Of a stretch of 64,000 nt of DNA, positions 9,952 to 19,305 are shown in pieces; position 1 is the first letter of the stretch, and each line of letters starts with the position of its first letter. A program made the position numbers and the translations under genes. This stretch comes from RGIG4079 sp045646905 (lineage in GTDB: Bacteria > Bacteroidota > Bacteroidia > Bacteroidales > Muribaculaceae). The stretch lies in the NCBI GenBank assembly GCA_045646905.1, contig JAZRLP010000012.1, forward strand, positions 1-64,000. The letters run 5' to 3'. Under the pieces are notes generated by a model. The model did no database searches. It saw only the letters and a list, made by a program, of their open reading frames with translations, and had not been told where the DNA came from.

Positions 9952-12900
9952 TTAGTTTTTAGAAATCTTTTTAACTATGCGACCTTCTTCACTATCGATT
10001 ACGACAACATATACTCCAGCAGGCAACTCATCTAATGAGATTGTTGATTGAGTTGTTGTTGCTGCAACACGACCATCGATAGTCATAATAGTTGCTACAC
10101 CATTGAATTGGCCAAGCACCAATACATTCCCATTGAAGTAGATTCCTTCACCGCCCATTGCAACATCGTCGATACCTGTTACATTAGGTGCATTGAGGAT
10201 TACAGGAGCGTTAACCGAACCAGCCAAGTCGGTAAATGCAAGTTTAGTGTTTACATCGCTATATTGACCATTCCACTTGTTATAGAGACGGAAAGAAACT
10301 TCTTCACCACCATCACCGGCAACTGTGATATAAGCAGTTCCGTTAACCACTTTACCTTCACCACGACATTCATCGCCTACGAATGCACCTATAGTGTAAT
10401 CTTCAGCCAAGTCGTTCATTTCAAGTTTACCTATAATTGCCATTGTGTTTGCAAAACGGCTTCCATCATAGTTCCAAACCGAACCATTGCGTGTCAATGA
10501 TTTGGTAGAGTTTGCAGAGTTATCAATAGCGCGTTCAACAGCTACAAATGCACCTTGAGGCAATTCGAATCGGCCGGGATATTCTACCGATGTTTCATTT
10601 CCATTGTGATAAATCATATAACCGGTATTTGGCTCAAGTTCAAAGTCATTTTCCCATTCGCCATTTTTCAATGCAGCAAGACCACTATTCTTTGAAAGGA
10701 TGATATCACCTTCGGCAAATTGTGTTGCGTCAAATACATCACTTACCATATAGCGATATTCGTAAGGATAACCAATCCAGTTCCAACCGGTGTTGAGAGC
10801 CAATGAGATTTTTTCACCTGTCAAGAATGTAGCATAGTCAACATTATATGTTGGATACATTATGTATGATTCTCCCATATCAAGTTTGTAGGCTTCATAT
10901 GAAGGATACATCATTTCTAAATCACCAAAGTAACCATATACAGGATCGTTATAAACAAGTTGTGATTGGCTACGAGCTTCTACCATGGTAGGAATCTTAG
11001 TTGTATTAGTTCCCGATGTCAATGAAATCCAACTCCAGCCTGCAGGTACATTTATTTTTTCATTAACAGTAATATCAATACCGGCAATCTTTTCAACTGG
11101 CATACCTTGTTCTACACCACTATAAGTTGCTGTCAATGTGAAACCTTCGGGACATAATGCTTTACCCATGATGCGATAGTTATAGTAGTATTCACCCATT
11201 ACTTCAGGAGTTTCTGGGGTTTGAACTACATTAAGCAAACGAGAGTCATATGCTTCCCATCCGGTTTCGCCACCCATATTTTCGTTGTTATAGGTGCTTA
11301 CGAGAGTAAGTTCTTCTTCTACGAAATCGGCGTCAGCTGGAAGAATGCGTGCATATACATTATATTCTTGTCCATCGTTATACATGTTGATGTTAGAAGT
11401 TTCTCCGTCGGTTTCGAAGACGATACCGTCTACTTGGCGTTTGATATATACATTGAATGTTTTTGAAACGGCAGGATTGTCAACACTTGTTGCTGTTACC
11501 TTCACTGCAGCTTTTTTCATTGCTGTCAACATATATCCTTCATCGCCTAAATAGATGTCGATAGGACTAGTTTCTCCAAATTCTGTATCACCAATAGGTT
11601 CGTATGTGAAATTCAAATCCTTTACTGAAGCTGTTTCAGGAAGTACTGTGATTGGGAAGTCAAATGTTTGACCATTACTATGAATCCAAAGAGTAGTTTC
11701 TTCGGCTACTTCAATGCTTGTTACACTCTCTTTTAAAGAAACTTGAATGCTTTTTGACATTTCTACGCCGTCTTCGCCAAATTCGACCTGTGCATGAAGT
11801 AGGAAGTTGCCTGTTGCGATACCCTTGAATGAAATAGAACATTCGTTGCCCTCAGCCTTTGATGGAGTTAAGATTTCCACCAAGCCATCGGCACGCATAC
11901 ATTCCATTGTAAATGTACCTTCATTAAAGTCGGCATCTTCAGGAACAACACGAGTTTTTACTGTAATTGCTTGTCCCAACCCAGCCTCAATCATTGCTGC
12001 AGGACTATTTGCGAAGAAGATTTCATCTCCGCCATCGATAGAGTATGATACAAACTCGATTGAAGTAGGTGCTTGTTTCACTGTTACAACAACTGTTGCG
12101 TTTTTTGATGGGTCGTAAGAGTTAGTATAAGTGAGAGTTGCTACACCTTTCTTCAAAGCTTTGACAACTTGCATTCCACTTGGATCCATTTCTACCGATA
12201 CCACTTCAGGAGCATTACTTGTGATAGTGTAATCAGTAAATCCGAAAGGCAAATCTCCATACCAATCTTCAACAGGTGTTGATTCAGCATAAGGCAACAT
12301 GTTGGCAAGATCTATTTCCTCATCATATCGCCATACTTCAAGGGTTGTTTCCGAAACTAACTCATCAGCAACATAGAATCCAAATTTGTCGAGAGCCGAT
12401 ATTACATTCACTGCAAATGTGTGGCTCACGGTGTTCCCATCGGAATTAGTGCCCACCGATGTAATTGTTACGGTTGCTTCACCGATTGAAATAGGATTCA
12501 ATGCATTATTTTCAATTGTTACTACATCAGGGTTGTTTGACACTAAAGTATAACCTGTTTCGGTTGGAGTAGTTTCGCCATTATTGAATATTACTTCAGG
12601 ACGAATAGGCATTTGACCCTTGTAGAGGTCAATATCTTTCACTTCAATACCTTCAACATACACCCAAGGTTCTAAGACATTGATATATGCTGTTACTGTT
12701 GACCCAACATCACCCATGTAGTTATACATTACCGTCACAGGTTCGCCACTTTCGGGAACGGCAATTGCTGTTACATTGTCGCCTTCGACTTCAAGGCAAC
12801 CTCCTTCTTGAACTTGCCAAAAACCTCCTTCAAGAGGAGCAGTTACTTCAGTATCATCTTCGGCAACATATCTGAATGATTCAAATTGTTCTTTCAAGTT

Positions 12901-13560
12901 GATAGCAGGTTCGCCAATGCGCAAATCCAAAGTAACTGTTTCAGGATTTGACTCTACTCGCATAAATGGAGCAAAGTTCAAGATATAAAATTGAGTTGGT
13001 TGATTTACTGTTGCATCACCTTGCCAATTGATAGTTGATTCGCCTGCCCAAATCACACTGGGTGAAGCAAGTTCATTTTGATTTAGAGTTTGAGAATTAT
13101 ATCTTAAGAAGTTTTGAATTGTATATGCTCTTGCTTTATACACAACTCCTTGATCGACAAGGAAGCGGAATTCAATTTCTGCTCCGCCATCAACATCTTC
13201 GTCACCACCTACGCGAAACGCATATACAGGCATTTCATATGTTTGTCCTGTTTCAGAAGGCTCCATGCCTTGAATTTTAGTAGCCAATTGAGATGTCGTT
13301 TTCACTGTTGAAGTGAAATCTTGTGCATCTACTACATCTCGCAACTCGCCATTTACAAATGCTCCAATTGAGAAGTTTCTCCACTGATAGCCGAGAGTAA
13401 ACATATTTTGCGACGGCATGTTGTTAACCGTCACTGCTGCATAGACCACCGTTTCGGCCTGGTATTGACCTACGGGATCTTCCCACACAATTTCTTGCTG
13501 AGCATTCATACCCAATAGGCACATAACGCTCATCATTAGGGTTAATAGTCTTTTTTTCAT
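9952..13560 (-). CDS. Large secreted Ig-like (BIG2-type) protein with T9SS C-terminal sorting domain
   Basis: 1,202 residues. A signal peptide (MKKRLLTLMMSVMCLLGMNAQ) is followed by a module with SIGAFVNGELR, which recurs near the C-terminus as TIGAFVGDECRG. Between these are several bacterial Ig-like repeats recognisable by SNNPDVVTIE and SNAPEVVSVE followed by GxAxxT strands. Paired aromatic motifs (AGWSWISL and TGWNWIGYPY) lie around residues 850-940. The last about 75 residues end in GVYVVVIDSEEG and KKISKN, the layout of a type A T9SS sorting domain, so export to the surface or medium through T9SS is expected. It lies 24 nt downstream of the 54-aa gene and is divergent from a hybrid two-component regulator that may control it. 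The substrate or ligand is unknown. Confidence 0.85.
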   Translation of the reverse strand: MKKRLLTLMMSVMCLLGMNAQQEIVWEDPVGQYQAETVVYAAVTVNNMPSQNMFTLGYQWRNFSIGAFVNGELRDVVDAQDFTSTVKTTSQLATKIQGMEPSETGQTYEMPVYAFRVGGDEDVDGGAEIEFRFLVDQGVVYKARAYTIQNFLRYNSQTLNQNELASPSVIWAGESTINWQGDATVNQPTQFYILNFAPFMRVESNPETVTLDLRIGEPAINLKEQFESFRYVAEDDTEVTAPLEGGFWQVQEGGCLEVEGDNVTAIAVPESGEPVTVMYNYMGDVGSTVTAYINVLEPWVYVEGIEVKDIDLYKGQMPIRPEVIFNNGETTPTETGYTLVSNNPDVVTIENNALNPISIGEATVTITSVGTNSDGNTVSHTFAVNVISALDKFGFYVADELVSETTLEVWRYDEEIDLANMLPYAESTPVEDWYGDLPFGFTDYTITSNAPEVVSVEMDPSGMQVVKALKKGVATLTYTNSYDPSKNATVVVTVKQAPTSIEFVSYSIDGGDEIFFANSPAAMIEAGLGQAITVKTRVVPEDADFNEGTFTMECMRADGLVEILTPSKAEGNECSISFKGIATGNFLLHAQVEFGEDGVEMSKSIQVSLKESVTSIEVAEETTLWIHSNGQTFDFPITVLPETASVKDLNFTYEPIGDTEFGETSPIDIYLGDEGYMLTAMKKAAVKVTATSVDNPAVSKTFNVYIKRQVDGIVFETDGETSNINMYNDGQEYNVYARILPADADFVEEELTLVSTYNNENMGGETGWEAYDSRLLNVVQTPETPEVMGEYYYNYRIMGKALCPEGFTLTATYSGVEQGMPVEKIAGIDITVNEKINVPAGWSWISLTSGTNTTKIPTMVEARSQSQLVYNDPVYGYFGDLEMMYPSYEAYKLDMGESYIMYPTYNVDYATFLTGEKISLALNTGWNWIGYPYEYRYMVSDVFDATQFAEGDIILSKNSGLAALKNGEWENDFELEPNTGYMIYHNGNETSVEYPGRFELPQGAFVAVERAIDNSANSTKSLTRNGSVWNYDGSRFANTMAIIGKLEMNDLAEDYTIGAFVGDECRGEGKVVNGTAYITVAGDGGEEVSFRLYNKWNGQYSDVNTKLAFTDLAGSVNAPVILNAPNVTGIDDVAMGGEGIYFNGNVLVLGQFNGVATIMTIDGRVAATTTQSTISLDELPAGVYVVVIDSEEGRIVKKISKN

Positions 13561-13584
13561 AATCTAAGATTTTATTGTTGTTAA

Positions 13585-13749
13585 TTAATTTTTTCCAAAT
13601 ATTTTTTTGACAAAATTCTTCCATCGTGGCTCTTTCTTAGGCACACATTCTTGTTCTCGTTGCTCTATCTCGGAGATGCGATTGAGTTGCTTATTGATAT
13701 CGACAAGCACTTCTTCGTGAACTTTTGATTGGTTAGTTTCGTTGTTCAT
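13585..13749 (-). CDS. 54-residue charged small protein
   Basis: A complete ATG-to-TAA frame of 54 codons sits 24 nt upstream of the T9SS Ig-like gene on the same strand. The predicted peptide starts MNNETNQSKVHEEV, has a heptad-compatible middle (VDINKQLNRISEIEQRE) and a basic, aromatic tail (RWKNFVKKIFGKN) that could form an amphipathic helix at a membrane. There is no signal peptide. Upstream lie the three direct repeats at 13803-13871. I do not recognise a family; the tight spacing with the next gene and the ordered acid/base composition argue that it is real. Confidence 0.55.
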   Translation of the reverse strand: MNNETNQSKVHEEVLVDINKQLNRISEIEQREQECVPKKEPRWKNFVKKIFGKN

Positions 13750-13802
13750 AAATGGGTATTATTAGTCAAGAACAAAATTAGCCCACTAACACCTACTAAC
13801 AC

Positions 13803-13871
13803 TTATCATAAAAGGACAAAGATTTATCATAAAAGAACATTTTATATATATAAATTTATCAAATAAGGACA
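13803..13871. promoter_or_regulatory. Three phased 16-bp direct repeats (candidate operator)
   Basis: TTATCATAAAAGGACA (13803-13818), TTATCATAAAAGAACA (13824-13839) and TTATCAAATAAGGACA (13856-13871) are near-identical. Their starts are 21 and 32 bp apart, i.e. two and three helical turns, so all three face the same side of the DNA. They lie between the divergent 54-aa/Ig-like genes and the hybrid regulator gene. Direct repeats on one helical face suit an AraC-type protein such as that regulator. Confidence 0.65.
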
Positions 13872-13978
13872 TTTTATAATCACATTTCACTAATATCCAA
13901 TTAATTCCAATGATAAATCTTGCTATTTAGCACAAAAAAATATCTTAACTTAATTACCCTTTTAGTCCAAATTCTTTG

Positions 13979-13986
13979 TATCTTTG
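13979..13986 (+). promoter_or_regulatory. -7 promoter box of the hybrid regulator
   Basis: TATCTTTG matches the Bacteroidetes -7 consensus. Transcription would begin about 13993, which is downstream of the ATG-less extended frame starting at 13920 and so supports translation from the ATG at 14037. Confidence 0.6.
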
Positions 13987-14036
13987 TATTCAAAGGGCTT
14001 GCCCTACACTTATTTCTTTTTATAATTTCATTAAAA

Positions 14037-16871
14037 ATGTTTTTATACTTATTAAAAAAAATAGCACTCTTTGTTACTCTATTTTTTGCGTTGATGTCGT
14101 TACATTCCTGCACAAGCAATAACCAAAATCAATATTCAGAACAACGCAAAATAGAAGCTGATTCTCTCGTTAGAAACATCAGCAACATAGACTCATTAAA
14201 AGCTATATATTCACAATACCAATCCGAAGAAAATGCCGAGGGACAAATGATGACCCTCAAACAACTTGGCAAATGCCAACGCGAACAAAACAAGTTTGCC
14301 GATGCAATTGAATCTCACACCAACGGACAAAATATTGCAATTGAACTATGCGACACACCCGAGATTGTGCATGCGCTCAACAACATTGGCACCAATTATC
14401 GAAGAATGAGCATGCTTGAAGATGCCACAACCTTTCATTACCAAGCGCTCAAATATTGCGAAGAATACAGCGATAAAGAATCATATCAAGCCAAAAAGAA
14501 TCGCGTAGTATCGCTCAATGGCATTGGCAACATTAGCCTACGACTTGGAGACTACGAGACAGCCGACTCAGTATTCCGTGCAGCTTTAGCAGGCGAAAAA
14601 GACCTGGGTAGCGCACTTGGACAAGCTATTAATTATGCCAATCTTGGTGCTATATATGAGTCAAACAATCAACCCGACTCGGCGTGGGCTTATTACCACA
14701 AATCAATGGAGATGAACATTAAAGCAAAATCTGATCTTGGCATCTCGCTCTGCCACGGATACTTTGGCGGAATGTATGAAAAAGCAGGCAAGATAGATAG
14801 CGCTATTATTGAATACAACAAAGCGTTTGCCATGAAAGACAAGATTGATGCTTGGCATTGGTTAAACTCTTGCTTGTCACTCGCTCAGTTATATGTAAAA
14901 CAGGGAAATCACGCAATAGCACTTAATCTACTCACTCAAGCCGAAGGTGTTGCGCTAACAAGCCGGTCACGAGGTCACTCGGCATCAATATATGAGTTAT
15001 TATCAGAGTTGAACGAGAAAACTGGAAACACGGCTAAAGCTCTTGATTACTACAAAAAGAGTAGCAAATATAACGACAGCATTGTCAGCGAAAAGAATCT
15101 CATTCAGGTACAAAATGAACGAGTAAAATATGAGTATCAACGCCGACAACAAGAAGTCGATTCATTGCAAGCTGGGTATAATCAAGAAAAATCATTCAGC
15201 AGCATAATGATATGGGCTATGATAGCCATTGCCATACTATCGATTGCAATCATTTTGTTGCTATCGTATGCGTTGCGAATGAGAAAAAAACGCCATCAAG
15301 CATTGCAACAAATCGATGATGTGCGCACATCATTTTTCACTAATATCACCCACGAATTTCGCACTCCTCTAACAGTCATAGTCGGTGTAAGTGAGGAACT
15401 TACGCGCATAAATGGGGGGGGTAAAACTCCTGAAAAAATTGCTGAAATGGGTAGCATGATTGCTCGTCAAGGCAAAAACTTGCTTTTGCTCATTAATCAA
15501 ATTCTTGATATCACAAAAATGAAATCGGTGGCAAGCGTACAAGAATATAAACATGGTGATATCGCAGGATATATCCACACTGTGGTGGAATGCACTCGCG
15601 AACTCGCCCAACGAAAGCACATCCTGTTGTTATTTTCGCCCAAAGAGCCTCAAATCGAAATGGATTTTATCCCCGACTATATAAACAAAGTAATCACTAA
15701 CCTTGTAGCAAATGCCATTAAATTCACTCCCGAGAATGGGCGCATATACATAACAGCCGATGTCGAAGGTGATAATTTGCGACTTTGTGTTGCCGATAAC
15801 GGATGTGGCATTGCGCGCAATGAAATTCCCCACATTTTTGACATTTTCTACCAAGGCGAAAACGGCAAACTCGAAGCCGGGTCGGGAGTAGGACTTTCTT
15901 TAGTGCGACAATTGGTTGAAGCGATGAACGGTAGTATCGTAATCAAAAGCGCCGAAAACGAAGGAAGTGTATTTATTATCACATTACCAATGAAACAAGG
16001 TTCGGGCGAATGGGAAAAGATTTCAACCGATAATATCGGAGTGCAACTACTACACGATGACGGAGACCAACCATTGCTCAATGAAGCAACCGAATTAGAT
16101 GAAAACAAACCAGTGATACTCGTAGTTGAAGACAACAACGACATCTTGTCATATATAGGCAATGTCATAAAAAATGCTCACATACAATATGCTCATAACG
16201 GTAAAGAAGGTATTGAAGTTGCATTAGACATCATCCCCGATATTATTGTCACCGACATCATGATGCCTGGCATGGATGGGCTTGAAATGTGCCGACAAAT
16301 ACGCCAATCTGAAATCCTCAACCACATTCCTATCATTGCTATCACAGCCAAAAGCTCCGAAAAGGACAAAATTGAAGGAATTAAAGCCGGAATTAATGCT
16401 TATATTTACAAGCCTTTTAATGCCGATGAATTGAACGCCACAATCAGCACCACACTACAACACCGACAACGAGTGCAAGAAAACTTTGCTCGTAACCATT
16501 CAAATGGTTTTGAAAGCGCCGACGCCGACAACAACATGAGCAAAACCAATCAAGCATTTATCAACAAAGTCATCGACATAATATACACCCAAATGGCTCA
16601 ACAAAATGTAAACCCATCGGATATTGCCGCTGCATTGTGCATGTGCACAAAACAATTAAGCCGCAAAATAAGCGCCATAACAGGTGAAAGCATGAGCAGA
16701 TACATCCTTCAAGTGAGAATGAACCGAGCAAAAAAACTCATGGACTCAAACGACGGATATTCAATTGCCGAAGTTGCTCAACGCTGTGGATATGAAGAAA
16801 CATCCAACTTCTCCCGCGCATTCAAACAAATCTACGGCATCACCCCATCACAATACAACAAACAACCATAA
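14037..16871 (+). CDS. TPR-type hybrid two-component system regulator (sensor kinase, receiver, AraC output)
   Basis: 944 residues from the ATG at 14037. This start is preferred because it gives a lipoprotein-like signal (LMSLHSC) and lies after the -7 box at 13979. Order: signal and about 350 residues of TPR repeats in the periplasm; membrane helix about 388-412; HisKA with NITHEFRTPL (His near 439); HATPase with NLVANAIKF, DNGCGI and GSGVGLSLV; receiver with VEDNND and phospho-Asp near 740 in VTDIMMPG; and a C-terminal AraC DNA-binding domain ending RCGYEETSNFSRAFK. It differs from polysaccharide-sensing HTCS proteins in having TPRs instead of Reg_prop propellers. It is divergent from the Ig-like/54-aa genes and may bind the direct repeats between them. 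An 8-G run at 15414-15421 lies in the kinase-coding part. Confidence 0.9.
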   Translation: MFLYLLKKIALFVTLFFALMSLHSCTSNNQNQYSEQRKIEADSLVRNISNIDSLKAIYSQYQSEENAEGQMMTLKQLGKCQREQNKFADAIESHTNGQNIAIELCDTPEIVHALNNIGTNYRRMSMLEDATTFHYQALKYCEEYSDKESYQAKKNRVVSLNGIGNISLRLGDYETADSVFRAALAGEKDLGSALGQAINYANLGAIYESNNQPDSAWAYYHKSMEMNIKAKSDLGISLCHGYFGGMYEKAGKIDSAIIEYNKAFAMKDKIDAWHWLNSCLSLAQLYVKQGNHAIALNLLTQAEGVALTSRSRGHSASIYELLSELNEKTGNTAKALDYYKKSSKYNDSIVSEKNLIQVQNERVKYEYQRRQQEVDSLQAGYNQEKSFSSIMIWAMIAIAILSIAIILLLSYALRMRKKRHQALQQIDDVRTSFFTNITHEFRTPLTVIVGVSEELTRINGGGKTPEKIAEMGSMIARQGKNLLLLINQILDITKMKSVASVQEYKHGDIAGYIHTVVECTRELAQRKHILLLFSPKEPQIEMDFIPDYINKVITNLVANAIKFTPENGRIYITADVEGDNLRLCVADNGCGIARNEIPHIFDIFYQGENGKLEAGSGVGLSLVRQLVEAMNGSIVIKSAENEGSVFIITLPMKQGSGEWEKISTDNIGVQLLHDDGDQPLLNEATELDENKPVILVVEDNNDILSYIGNVIKNAHIQYAHNGKEGIEVALDIIPDIIVTDIMMPGMDGLEMCRQIRQSEILNHIPIIAITAKSSEKDKIEGIKAGINAYIYKPFNADELNATISTTLQHRQRVQENFARNHSNGFESADADNNMSKTNQAFINKVIDIIYTQMAQQNVNPSDIAAALCMCTKQLSRKISAITGESMSRYILQVRMNRAKKLMDSNDGYSIAEVAQRCGYEETSNFSRAFKQIYGITPSQYNKQP
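15414..15421. repeat. 8-G homopolymer in the hybrid regulator
   Basis: Eight consecutive G residues encode Gly-Gly-Gly about 21 residues after the phospho-accepting histidine. Runs this long are rare at about 40% GC and prone to slippage; a one-base change would truncate the protein. Confidence 0.85.
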
Positions 16872-17064
16872 CAGGCTACGATTACAAATATTCAAAAATT
16901 CATCAAACCCAACTTATTATATTACACTCGTTGCTACATTTAACAACAATAATATAGTTCTTTAATAAGGCTTTATCAACTGCTTTTTTATTGCATTTTT
17001 GCTGTTTATAGTTGTGTGTTATAACTATTAACTCATTTTATGTGATAGTATCAAGAAATTTGTG

Positions 17065-17072
17065 TAACTTTG
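17065..17072 (+). promoter_or_regulatory. -7 promoter box of glyS
   Basis: TAACTTTG lies 38 nt before the glyS start, matching TAnnTTTG. No clear -33 TTTG is seen at 19-20 nt. Confidence 0.5.
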
Positions 17073-17109
17073 CACGATAAATTGCTAATAAAATAATTTT
17101 AAATATATT

Positions 17110-18654
17110 ATGGCTCAACAAGAAGATGTTTTTAAGAAAATCGTTTCACACGCCAAGGAATACGGTTTTGTTTTTCAATCAAGTGAAATTTATGATGGTT
17201 TAGGTGCTGTTTATGACTATGGTCAAAATGGTGTCGAACTCAAAAACAATATCAAACGTTATTGGTGGGATGCCATGACTTTGCTCAACGATAATATCGT
17301 GGGTATTGACTCGGCTATCTTTATGCACCCAACAATCTGGAAGGCTTCGGGCCATGTTGATGCATTCAATGACCCATTGATTGACAACAAGGATTCTAAA
17401 AAACGTTATCGTGCCGATGTTCTCATCGAAGAAGAACTCGCTAAGATGGATGACAAAATTGAAAAAGAGGTCGCTAAAGCTCGCAAACGCTTTGGTGAAA
17501 GTTTTGACGAAGCACTCTTCCGCGAAACTAACCCTCGCATTCAAGATATCGTAGCTAAACGCACTGCTCTTCACGAACGTTTTGCTGCAGCTCTCAACGA
17601 TAACAATCTTGAGGAATTGCGTCAAATCATCATCGACCAAGAAATCGTGTGTCCTATCTCTGGCACAAAGAACTGGACTGAGGTGCGTCAATTCAACCTC
17701 ATGTTCAAAACTGAAATGGGTAGTACTGCCGATGGCGCAATGGGCGTATATCTTCGTCCCGAAACTGCTCAAGGTATCTTCGTAAACTACCTCAATGTGC
17801 AAAAGACTGGTCGCATGCGCCTTCCTTTCGGTATTGCTCAAATAGGTAAAGCTTTCCGTAACGAAATCGTGGCTCGCCAATTCATTTTCCGTATGCGTGA
17901 GTTTGAACAAATGGAAATGCAATTCTTCGTTCGCCCTGGTGAAGAACTCAACTGGTTTGCTAAATGGAAAGAAACTCGTTTGAAATGGCACAAAGCGCTT
18001 GGTCTTGGCGACCACAAATATCGCTACCACGATCACGACAAACTCGCTCACTATGCAAATGCTGCTACCGACATCGAGTTTGAAATGCCATTTGGCTTCA
18101 AAGAAGTTGAAGGTATCCACTCTCGTACCAATTTCGACCTCTCACAACACGAAAAATATTCGGGCAAAAACATCAAATACTTTGACCCTGAATTGAATGA
18201 ATCATATGTGCCTTATGTTATCGAAACATCTATCGGTGTTGACCGTATGTTCCTTTCAGTCCTCTGCTCTTCATATGAAGAACAAAAACTTGAAGGTGGC
18301 GACACTCGCGTGGTGCTTCACTTGCCTGCTCCATTGGCTCCAGTGAAATGTGCCGTTATGCCATTGGTTCGCAAAGATGGTCTTCCCGAAAAAGCTCGCG
18401 AAATCGTTAACGACCTCAAATTTGACTTCGCTACACACTACGAAGAAAAAGACTCTATCGGCAAACGCTATCGCCGTCAAGATGCTATCGGTACTCCTTT
18501 CTGTATTACTGTTGACCATCAAACACTCGAAGATGGCACTGTAACACTTCGTGAACGCGACTCAATGAATCAATCACGCGTGGCTATCGCTGACCTTCAC
18601 AAATTGATTCACGAAAATGTGAGCCTCAATGCTCTTCTTCGCAAATTGGGATAA
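17110..18654 (+). CDS. glyS: Glycine--tRNA ligase (single-chain dimeric type)
   Basis: 514 residues, the usual length for this family in Bacteroidales. It charges tRNA-Gly with glycine using ATP in the cytoplasm. Class II motifs are visible: YDYGQNGVELK and HPTIWKASGH near the N-terminus, YLRPETAQGIF and FRNEIVARQFIFRMREFEQ (motif 2 region) in the centre, and ETSIGVDRMFL (motif 3) near residue 375, followed by the anticodon-binding domain. The start is supported by the -7 box at 17065. The FKBP gene follows after 15 nt and is probably co-transcribed. Confidence 0.97.
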   Translation: MAQQEDVFKKIVSHAKEYGFVFQSSEIYDGLGAVYDYGQNGVELKNNIKRYWWDAMTLLNDNIVGIDSAIFMHPTIWKASGHVDAFNDPLIDNKDSKKRYRADVLIEEELAKMDDKIEKEVAKARKRFGESFDEALFRETNPRIQDIVAKRTALHERFAAALNDNNLEELRQIIIDQEIVCPISGTKNWTEVRQFNLMFKTEMGSTADGAMGVYLRPETAQGIFVNYLNVQKTGRMRLPFGIAQIGKAFRNEIVARQFIFRMREFEQMEMQFFVRPGEELNWFAKWKETRLKWHKALGLGDHKYRYHDHDKLAHYANAATDIEFEMPFGFKEVEGIHSRTNFDLSQHEKYSGKNIKYFDPELNESYVPYVIETSIGVDRMFLSVLCSSYEEQKLEGGDTRVVLHLPAPLAPVKCAVMPLVRKDGLPEKAREIVNDLKFDFATHYEEKDSIGKRYRRQDAIGTPFCITVDHQTLEDGTVTLRERDSMNQSRVAIADLHKLIHENVSLNALLRKLG

Positions 18655-18669
18655 TCAAATTATAACAAA

Positions 18670-19227
18670 ATGAAAAAATTACCTCTCTTTTTCATATTTT
18701 CTATCCTTTTCACCTTTGTTAGTTGCAACCTCGACAATGGCGAATGGGACAAATATGAAGATTGGCGTAAGGTCAATGAAAATTGGTTTGTTGAGCAGCA
18801 AAATCGCATCGACGACAATGGCTCAAAATATTACACTGCGCTTGCTCCCGATTGGGACACTACACAAAGTGTATTGATTCATTATTTCAACGACCGCAAA
18901 TTGACCGAAGGCAATCTCTCGCCACTTTACACCAGCACTGTTGATGTAAAATATAAAGGATACTTATATAATGGCGAGCCATTTGATTCGTCCTACACCA
19001 AAACTGCAGCATATGGCGATAGTATATTTCGCACTCAATGTAGCCAAGTAATTCAAGGATGGATAGTGGCACTTGAAGATATGCGAGTTGGTGATAGCTG
19101 CGAGGTAGTAATCCCCCACTCTATGGCATATGGAGCTCAAGAGTCGGGCATCATCAAGCCATACAGTGCATTGCGATTCCATATCAAATTAGTAGATATC
19201 CCATTCTACGAAACCGAAAAGAAATAA
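18670..19227 (+). CDS. FKBP-type peptidyl-prolyl isomerase lipoprotein
   Basis: 185 residues. A lipoprotein signal peptide with FTFVSC at the cleavage site suggests anchoring to the inner leaflet of the outer membrane or to the inner membrane. The C-terminal half is an FKBP domain: YLYNGEPFDSSY, VIQGWIVALEDMRVGD and VVIPHSMAYG are the typical core and loop motifs, ending RFHIKLVDI. It is predicted to catalyse cis-trans isomerisation of Xaa-Pro bonds in envelope proteins. It follows glyS directly and ends in a strong terminator. Confidence 0.9.
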   Translation: MKKLPLFFIFSILFTFVSCNLDNGEWDKYEDWRKVNENWFVEQQNRIDDNGSKYYTALAPDWDTTQSVLIHYFNDRKLTEGNLSPLYTSTVDVKYKGYLYNGEPFDSSYTKTAAYGDSIFRTQCSQVIQGWIVALEDMRVGDSCEVVIPHSMAYGAQESGIIKPYSALRFHIKLVDIPFYETEKK

Positions 19228-19250
19228 TAAAATCTTCTCATAATAGAAAT

Positions 19251-19285
19251 AGCCTCGCACCACAAAATGCGAGGCTGTTCTTTTT
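19251..19285 (+). terminator. Terminator after glyS-FKBP
   Basis: AGCCTCGCA (19251-19259) and TGCGAGGCT (19268-19276) form a perfect 9-bp stem followed by a T-rich run, 23 nt after the FKBP stop codon. Confidence 0.85.
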
Positions 19286-19305
19286 GCTTTAAATACAGTT
19301 TATTT

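Noticed and set aside
13920..14036. Upstream extension of the hybrid regulator gene
   Set aside because: The extension would begin upstream of the TATCTTTG promoter box at 13979 and would place hydrophobic residues ahead of a normal lipoprotein signal; start at 14037 is preferred.
17200..18120. 306-codon open frame on the minus strand opposite glyS
   Set aside because: It is the reverse-strand shadow of a strongly codon-biased gene; glyS is certain and the antisense frame has no recognisable domain.
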